A DNA stretch of 64,000 nucleotides. It comes from DATKPA01 sp051955985. GTDB lineage: Bacteria; Planctomycetota; Phycisphaerae; WQYP01. The stretch spans positions 5,441 through 69,440 of the forward strand of contig JBQCGD010000036.1 in assembly GCA_051955985.1 (NCBI GenBank), read 5' to 3'. The notes beneath the pieces were generated by a model. It was not told where the DNA came from. It was given only the letters and a program-made list of their open reading frames with translations, and ran no database searches. Positions 59,681 to 64,000 of this stretch are shown one piece after another. The first letter of the stretch is position 1. Each line of letters starts with the position of its first letter. The position numbers and the translations under genes are program-made.

Positions 59681-61714
59681 TCAGCGGGCTGCCGCTTGTG
59701 AAGAATTGCTCGAGCGGGTCGCACGCTCTCCCCCCGCGTCAGCCGCCGGATTTTCCTTCATATTGCCCATTTTGCATAAATGAATCAGGTCTTCCACCGC
59801 CCGGCTGAGGTGTCCGACCCCCAGCCCCGCTCGTGTGGCCCGCTCCACCAGTACCGCGGACTGGGCCAGCGCTGATCCTTCCGTTGCGTTCGATTTCACC
59901 GCCATCGCGGAATTCCCCAGTGCCGGCAGGTCCTCTGCCCGCAGTGCCTGCTCCAACGCCTGGACAAGAGACGCCCAGGGTTCCTCCGGCGACTCATCCA
60001 CCACATCCCCGGCCGTCACCGGACGCCCCAGCAGCTCGCACGCCCGCGCCACCAGCCGCTCCGGCTCAAACGGCTTGGGCATGTAGGCATCGCATCCCTC
60101 GGCAAGGCAGCGCTCCCGGTCTCCCGGCATCGTGTGGGCGGTCAGCGCCATGATCTTCCCCCTATACCCCCGTTCGCGCAGCCGCCGCGTCGCCGCATAA
60201 CCGTCCATCTCCGGCATCTGCATGTCCATGAGGATCAGGTCGAACGCCTGCCCCTCGCGCGCCGCGTCCAGCGCCAGCCCCACCGCATACCGCCCGTTGT
60301 CAGCCCCGGTAATCTTCGCCCCCGCACGCCTCAGCAGCAGCGCGATCAAATACTGGTTGTCCGGACCGTCTTCCGCAATCAGGATGCGCGTCCCTGCCAG
60401 CAGCGGCTCTGTCGGGGCTTCCCGGATCAGCGCTGCGTGCTGCGCAAAGGCCGTATCCCCTTCCGCGGGATCCACGATCAGCTCGACACCCTGCAGCGGC
60501 CCCGGATCAATCGTCGCCGTGAAGGTCGTTCCCGCTCCGGAAATCGAATCCACCACAATGCCGCCGCCCATCGCTTCCGCCAGCCTTTTGCTGATGGAAA
60601 GCCCCAGGCCGGTCCCGCCAAACCGCCGCGTCGTTGTCGCTTCTGCCTGCGTGAACGGCCGGAACAATGAGGCAATCTGTTCCTGCGTCATCCCGATGCC
60701 CGTATCCACCACCTGGAACTGCAACTGCGGCTTGTCGAGCGAATTGGAGTTCAGGAGCCGCACCAGCAGCCGCACCGATCCCGAATGCGTGAATTTCAGC
60801 GCGTTGCCCACCAGGTTCATCAGCACCTGCCGCAGCCGCGTCGGATCAGTCGTAATGGTTTTCGGGATCGGTCCGATGTACTTCACCTGGAATGCGATCC
60901 GCTTTTCCACGGCCCGCAGGCGCATCACCGCCGCCACTTCGCTTATGATCTGCAATGGCGAACAGGCAATGCGCTCCGTCTCCAGCTTGCCCGCCTCGAT
61001 TTTCGAAAGATCGAGCACATCGTTCACCAGGTCCACCAGGTGTTCCGCGTTTCGCCGGATGGTGCGCAGCGATTTCCGCCGCTCATGCAGCGAAAGCTCT
61101 CCCCCGCATTCTCCCTCCTCTTCCAGCAGATCAATGTGCCCGAGGATCGCCGTCATCGGCGTGCGGAGTTCATGCGACATGCTCGCCACGAACGCCGACT
61201 TGGCCCGGCTTGCGGCTTCCGCCGATTGCTGCGCCTTCTCCGATGCAAGCTTCGCCGCGTGCAATTCCGTGAGATCCATCCCGGACAGGACCAGGTGCCC
61301 CGCGGTTCCGCCCGCTTCATTCATCACCGTTGCCTTCCAGGCGATGTGGCGAACGCGCTTGTCCGGCGCAAGCAGACCCAACGGCGGCATCGCCATCGGA
61401 TCCCCGGTTTGCCACTCTTTTTCACAAAACGCCCGGATGTCCGCCGCCTGCTCCGCCGGAACGATCGGCAGCTCCCACAGAAGCTTCCCGCACGCCTCCG
61501 CAGCGGCAACGCCCGTGAGCGCCTCGCACGCCGCGTTGAACCGCACGATCCGGCCCCCCGCTTCCAGCACCATCAACAGGCATCCGACCCCCTCCAGCAC
61601 GCGCGCAGAAAACGCCGCCTCCCTCCCCGTCATCTTTTCTTCCGGATTCGTTCCGTCATTCACCTGCACACCGCCACGCTCGCTGTCCATTGGCAGATCG
61701 ATTCGCCCCGGCAC
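59681..61714 (-). CDS. hybrid sensor histidine kinase with receiver and degenerate HPt-like domain
   Basis: A 677-residue cytoplasmic-looking kinase. In order: a PAS domain (about 35-150), dimerisation domain with phospho-accepting His in SMSHELRTPM (about 180), HATPase with NLVGNALKFT, DTGIGM and GGTGLGLSIS, a receiver domain (about 443-560) with ILIAEDGPDNQ, phospho-acceptor Asp in LILMDMQMPEMDG and TAHTMPGD, and a C-terminal HPt-like helical region (about 580-650). In the HPt-like region the expected AH(A/T)LKxS reads AMAVKSN, so the phosphotransfer His is absent. No membrane segments. GTG 61714 is used; ATG 61690 is possible. A LuxR gene ends 30 bases upstream. Confidence 0.88.
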   Translation of the reverse strand: MPGRIDLPMDSERGGVQVNDGTNPEEKMTGREAAFSARVLEGVGCLLMVLEAGGRIVRFNAACEALTGVAAAEACGKLLWELPIVPAEQAADIRAFCEKEWQTGDPMAMPPLGLLAPDKRVRHIAWKATVMNEAGGTAGHLVLSGMDLTELHAAKLASEKAQQSAEAASRAKSAFVASMSHELRTPMTAILGHIDLLEEEGECGGELSLHERRKSLRTIRRNAEHLVDLVNDVLDLSKIEAGKLETERIACSPLQIISEVAAVMRLRAVEKRIAFQVKYIGPIPKTITTDPTRLRQVLMNLVGNALKFTHSGSVRLLVRLLNSNSLDKPQLQFQVVDTGIGMTQEQIASLFRPFTQAEATTTRRFGGTGLGLSISKRLAEAMGGGIVVDSISGAGTTFTATIDPGPLQGVELIVDPAEGDTAFAQHAALIREAPTEPLLAGTRILIAEDGPDNQYLIALLLRRAGAKITGADNGRYAVGLALDAAREGQAFDLILMDMQMPEMDGYAATRRLRERGYRGKIMALTAHTMPGDRERCLAEGCDAYMPKPFEPERLVARACELLGRPVTAGDVVDESPEEPWASLVQALEQALRAEDLPALGNSAMAVKSNATEGSALAQSAVLVERATRAGLGVGHLSRAVEDLIHLCKMGNMKENPAADAGGERATRSSNSSQAAAR

Positions 61715-61743
61715 GTACTTCCGCCGGAACCGCTGCGGCGGGA

Positions 61744-62583
61744 TTATCCGACCGCCACGGCCCGCTCGATTGCCTCCGGCATCGGCTGCGCGGAACGCAT
61801 GTTGATCGTCGTCGTCCGCAGATCACGCATCGCTTCGTTCAACCGCAGCAGCAGTGGCAGACGTCCCTGCACCCCCACCTTCCGGTAAATCGACTTGATG
61901 TGCGAGTGCAGCGTGTGCGGCGAAAGATTCAACTGGTCCGCCAGCTGCTTCTCGCCCTGGTCCGAATTCAGACCACGCAGCACCACCCACTCCCGCTCCG
62001 TCAGGCGATCGAACGGACCGCCCAGCGTCTCCGGCCGGCTGATCGACGCCACCACGCACCGCAGCAGCTTCGACAACTGCCGCGCTGCCATCAGCAGCGT
62101 GTCCGTGATTCGCGCCGAAAGCCCAATCTGGTCCGCCCGCTGATGCACAATGAGGAACATGCGGTGTTGTTCGTCGATCGTCCGCACGGCGACCAGCGCC
62201 CGCGGATAGGTCGCGAGGTGATGCACCTGCAGCTCCGAGAAACCATGGTCCTTGCCCGCAATCGCCGGCCGCAGCATCAGCCCGTCCCGCGCCGTCAGCG
62301 GCCGCGTCTGTTCGTGAATTTCCAGGATGTTCTTGTGAAACGCCGCCCCCGCCTCTCCCGTCGCCACCTGGCCGGATGAAGCCAGCAGAACGATCTTCGG
62401 CTCCGTCTCACCCTGCTGACGCACCACCGCCAGCGTGATCGGTTCCAGATCCAGGACCCGGCTCAGGTACGCCGGAACCTTGCTGCACTGCTCCAGGGAC
62501 TGCGTGTAATCCGCCAGCGTCGTGGCGATATCCATCAGCATTTCCACATGAGCGTTATTCCATTGCTGGTCCGAATACGGCAT
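61744..62583 (-). CDS. LuxR-family transcriptional regulator
   Basis: A 279-residue regulator. The N-terminal 190 residues look like a GAF/autoinducer-type sensor domain of unknown ligand (EPITLAVVRQQGETEPKIVLLASSGQ). The C-terminal helix-turn-helix (about 200-265) reads LTEREWVVLRGLNSDQGEKQLADQLNLSPHTLHSHIKSIYRKVGVQGR, a canonical GerE fold. AGGAAGG lies about 8 bases before ATG 62583. It is 30 bases upstream of the histidine kinase gene, so the two form an operon, though LuxR regulators with sensor domains need not be the kinase's target. A 10-base inverted repeat lies upstream of it. Confidence 0.88.
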   Translation of the reverse strand: MPYSDQQWNNAHVEMLMDIATTLADYTQSLEQCSKVPAYLSRVLDLEPITLAVVRQQGETEPKIVLLASSGQVATGEAGAAFHKNILEIHEQTRPLTARDGLMLRPAIAGKDHGFSELQVHHLATYPRALVAVRTIDEQHRMFLIVHQRADQIGLSARITDTLLMAARQLSKLLRCVVASISRPETLGGPFDRLTEREWVVLRGLNSDQGEKQLADQLNLSPHTLHSHIKSIYRKVGVQGRLPLLLRLNEAMRDLRTTTINMRSAQPMPEAIERAVAVG

Positions 62584-62879
62584 TGCTTGCGCCCTTCCTG
62601 AGAAATACGCTGGCCTTTTGAGGGTGATCACAATGACCCACCCGGCCAATACCCTCAAAATCGGCCGCAATTCATGAATTCTCTATAGAAACCGCTGCTT
62701 TTCCTCGAGAATTTGCACCAGATTGCAATTTGCAGCCAACGTATCCCCGCCCATTTGGGGGATGTTGCATTTTGCAATTCCCCCCGCGCCTTGCTCTCTA
62801 AGAAACCCCCCTAGATTCCCCTGGGCTTCCCTAAGAATCTCGTGAGAGCTTTTCTCTATCCATTCCGATGCCTTTTCAA
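62584..62879 (-). promoter_or_regulatory. intergenic region with inverted repeat upstream of the LuxR gene
   Basis: A perfect 10-base inverted repeat TTTTGAGGGT (62616-62625) and ACCCTCAAAA (62651-62660) lies 33-77 bases upstream of the LuxR start, where an autoregulatory operator or leader hairpin would sit. Nearby TTGCAATTTGCA and TTGCATTTTGCAA words (62720-62780) may be further sites. There is no gene. murD ends at 62880 from the right, so this gap also holds its 3' flank. Confidence 0.45.
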
Positions 62880-64000
62880 TCACAAAGACCGGCTGATCTC
62901 CGTGAACCGCTCGCCCCGCTTCTCGTAGTTCGGAAACTGCCCCCAGCTCGCCGACGCCGGCGACAACACCACCGCCGTGATCCCCGCCGTCTCCTGCGCC
63001 CACGCCAGCGCCAGCGGCACCGCCTTCTCCAGCGTCTCCGCGTACGCCATCCGCTCCTTCGCAAGCACCCCCCTGCTCTCCCCTGTTCGCTGCACCATCG
63101 CCTCCCCCGTCTGTCCGATCCCAATCACCCCGCCCGCCCGTTCCGCCAGCAGTTGCTCAAACGGCGACAGGTCAATGTGCTTGTCGTATCCCCCAATAAT
63201 GAAAACCGCCGCCCCGGGCTCAAACGCCTTCAGCGCCGTGATCGACGCATCTGGACTCGTCGCCTTCGAATCGTTGTAAAACCGCACCACACGCTTCACC
63301 CCGCCCGCCTCGATCTCCTTCGAATGCACCAGCGCCAACCGATGCGCCAGCCCCGGAAATTCCTGGATGGCCCGCAGCGCCGCCGCCCCATCCACGCCGC
63401 CCACCCGCTCCGCCACCGCCTCCACCACCGCCACCGCCGCCGCCGCGTTCGACTGGTTGTGCTCCCCCGGAATCACCAGCGGCATCTTTCCGTGCGGCCC
63501 CCGCGTCGAATACTTCACCACTCCCCCCTTCGCAAAATGCCCCCACCGGCTCACCAACTCGTGATCATTATTCAGAATCGCGACATCCCCCTCTCCCTGG
63601 AATTTCAAAATGTTCTGCTTCGCCGCCGAATACTCCGCCATCGTGTTGTGCCGATCCAGATGGTTCGGAAACACATTCGTCACCACCGCAATGTTCGGAC
63701 TCCACGCAATCCGCGGCGTCTCCTCTAGCATGAAACTCGACAACTCCAGCACCACCACATCTTGTTCCCTGATCGCCGGCAACTCCATCAGCAGCGACTT
63801 CCCGATGTTTCCCCCCAAAAACACCTTCGCCCCGCCGCCATTCCCCCCCCATAGCCCCGCCGCCAGCGCCTCATGAATCAACATCGTCGTCGTCGACTTC
63901 CCCCCCGACCCCGTCCCCCCCACCGTCAACCCCCGGCCCCGGGCCCCAAACCAATGCCTCGCCGTCGTATACGGGCCCCCCGGCGCCCACGCCGCCCCGA
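62880..64000 (-). CDS. murD: UDP-N-acetylmuramoyl-L-alanine:D-glutamate ligase (N-terminus beyond window)
   Basis: Cytosolic Mur ligase adding D-glutamate to UDP-MurNAc-L-Ala in peptidoglycan synthesis. The frame is open to the right edge, so the first about 100 residues are missing. Signatures are the ATP loop VGGTGSGGKSTTT, LELSSFMLE, TNVFPNHLDRHNTMAEYSAAK, NDSKATSPDASITAL, IIGGYDKHIDL and LSPASASWGQFPNYEKRGERF, in MurD order. The ATP loop is longer than the usual TGTNGKT and the PDHLDRH motif has Asn for Asp. Its presence supports a peptidoglycan-containing cell wall. Confidence 0.9.
   Translation of the reverse strand, partial: GAAWAPGGPYTTARHWFGARGRGLTVGGTGSGGKSTTTMLIHEALAAGLWGGNGGGAKVFLGGNIGKSLLMELPAIREQDVVVLELSSFMLEETPRIAWSPNIAVVTNVFPNHLDRHNTMAEYSAAKQNILKFQGEGDVAILNNDHELVSRWGHFAKGGVVKYSTRGPHGKMPLVIPGEHNQSNAAAAVAVVEAVAERVGGVDGAAALRAIQEFPGLAHRLALVHSKEIEAGGVKRVVRFYNDSKATSPDASITALKAFEPGAAVFIIGGYDKHIDLSPFEQLLAERAGGVIGIGQTGEAMVQRTGESRGVLAKERMAYAETLEKAVPLALAWAQETAGITAVVLSPASASWGQFPNYEKRGERFTEISRSL

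Overview
The window looks like a chromosomal segment of a GC-rich, Gram-negative planctomycete, probably of the Phycisphaerae line. This is inference from family content. Markers are three prepilin-like proteins with the FTLIELLVVVAIIALLI leader and a C-terminal H-X9-DG motif, a secreted giant protein with a planctomycete-type LESRLLLAA N-terminus, a dockerin plus PEP-CTERM surface protein, and LpxB (lipid A synthesis). Many genes start at GTG or TTG and have clear AAGGAG/GGAG ribosome sites. No rRNA, tRNA, CRISPR array, prophage or insertion sequence was seen.

Layout. 0-3.2 kb: xylan/xylose use (xylA and a GH43 lipoprotein) on a G-rich + strand. 3.3-10.2 kb: two membrane proteins, a phosphatidylserine-decarboxylase-like proenzyme, threonine ammonia-lyase, pyrF and an exported protein. 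10.2-17.6 kb: NuoI and a Tat-type Rieske protein, then a 1816-residue secreted metalloprotease, then a second Rieske protein. 17.7-24.7 kb: cobalamin adenosyltransferase, DJ-1/PfpI, PAP2 phosphatase, a flippase-like membrane protein, a GH13 enzyme, a small lipoprotein and an SGNH hydrolase. 24.8-29.7 kb: sulfate activation (cysD, cysN) interrupted by a PIN-type toxin-antitoxin pair, then proA.

29.8-39.1 kb is the accessory-looking part: three prepilin-like genes, two paralogous single-span proteins each next to a prepilin gene, a degenerate metallophosphoesterase-like protein and a second GH43. Two of the prepilin units share a promoter and promoter-proximal hairpin. 39.3-44.5 kb: an exported protein, cheW, a chemoreceptor and ribosomal protein S1. 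44.9-49.1 kb: a frameshifted dockerin/PEP-CTERM surface protein. 49.4-56.4 kb: a lipoprotein, dihydrolipoamide dehydrogenase, a candidate small RNA, an arginase-superfamily protein, a GNAT protein and lpxB. 56.4-59.4 kb: a sulfate uptake operon (binding protein, CysT, CysW) without its ATPase. 59.7-64 kb: a hybrid histidine kinase downstream of a LuxR-type regulator, then murD running off the window.

Sulfate uptake (56.5-59.4 kb) and sulfate activation (24.8-28.3 kb) together cover import and APS formation, but lie in separate units. Two kinds of short intergenic repeat recur: degenerate heptamer arrays beside gene ends, and a palindromic element centred on GGCCGACG/CGTCGGCC. Intrinsic terminators are unusually easy to see and support many gene ends.
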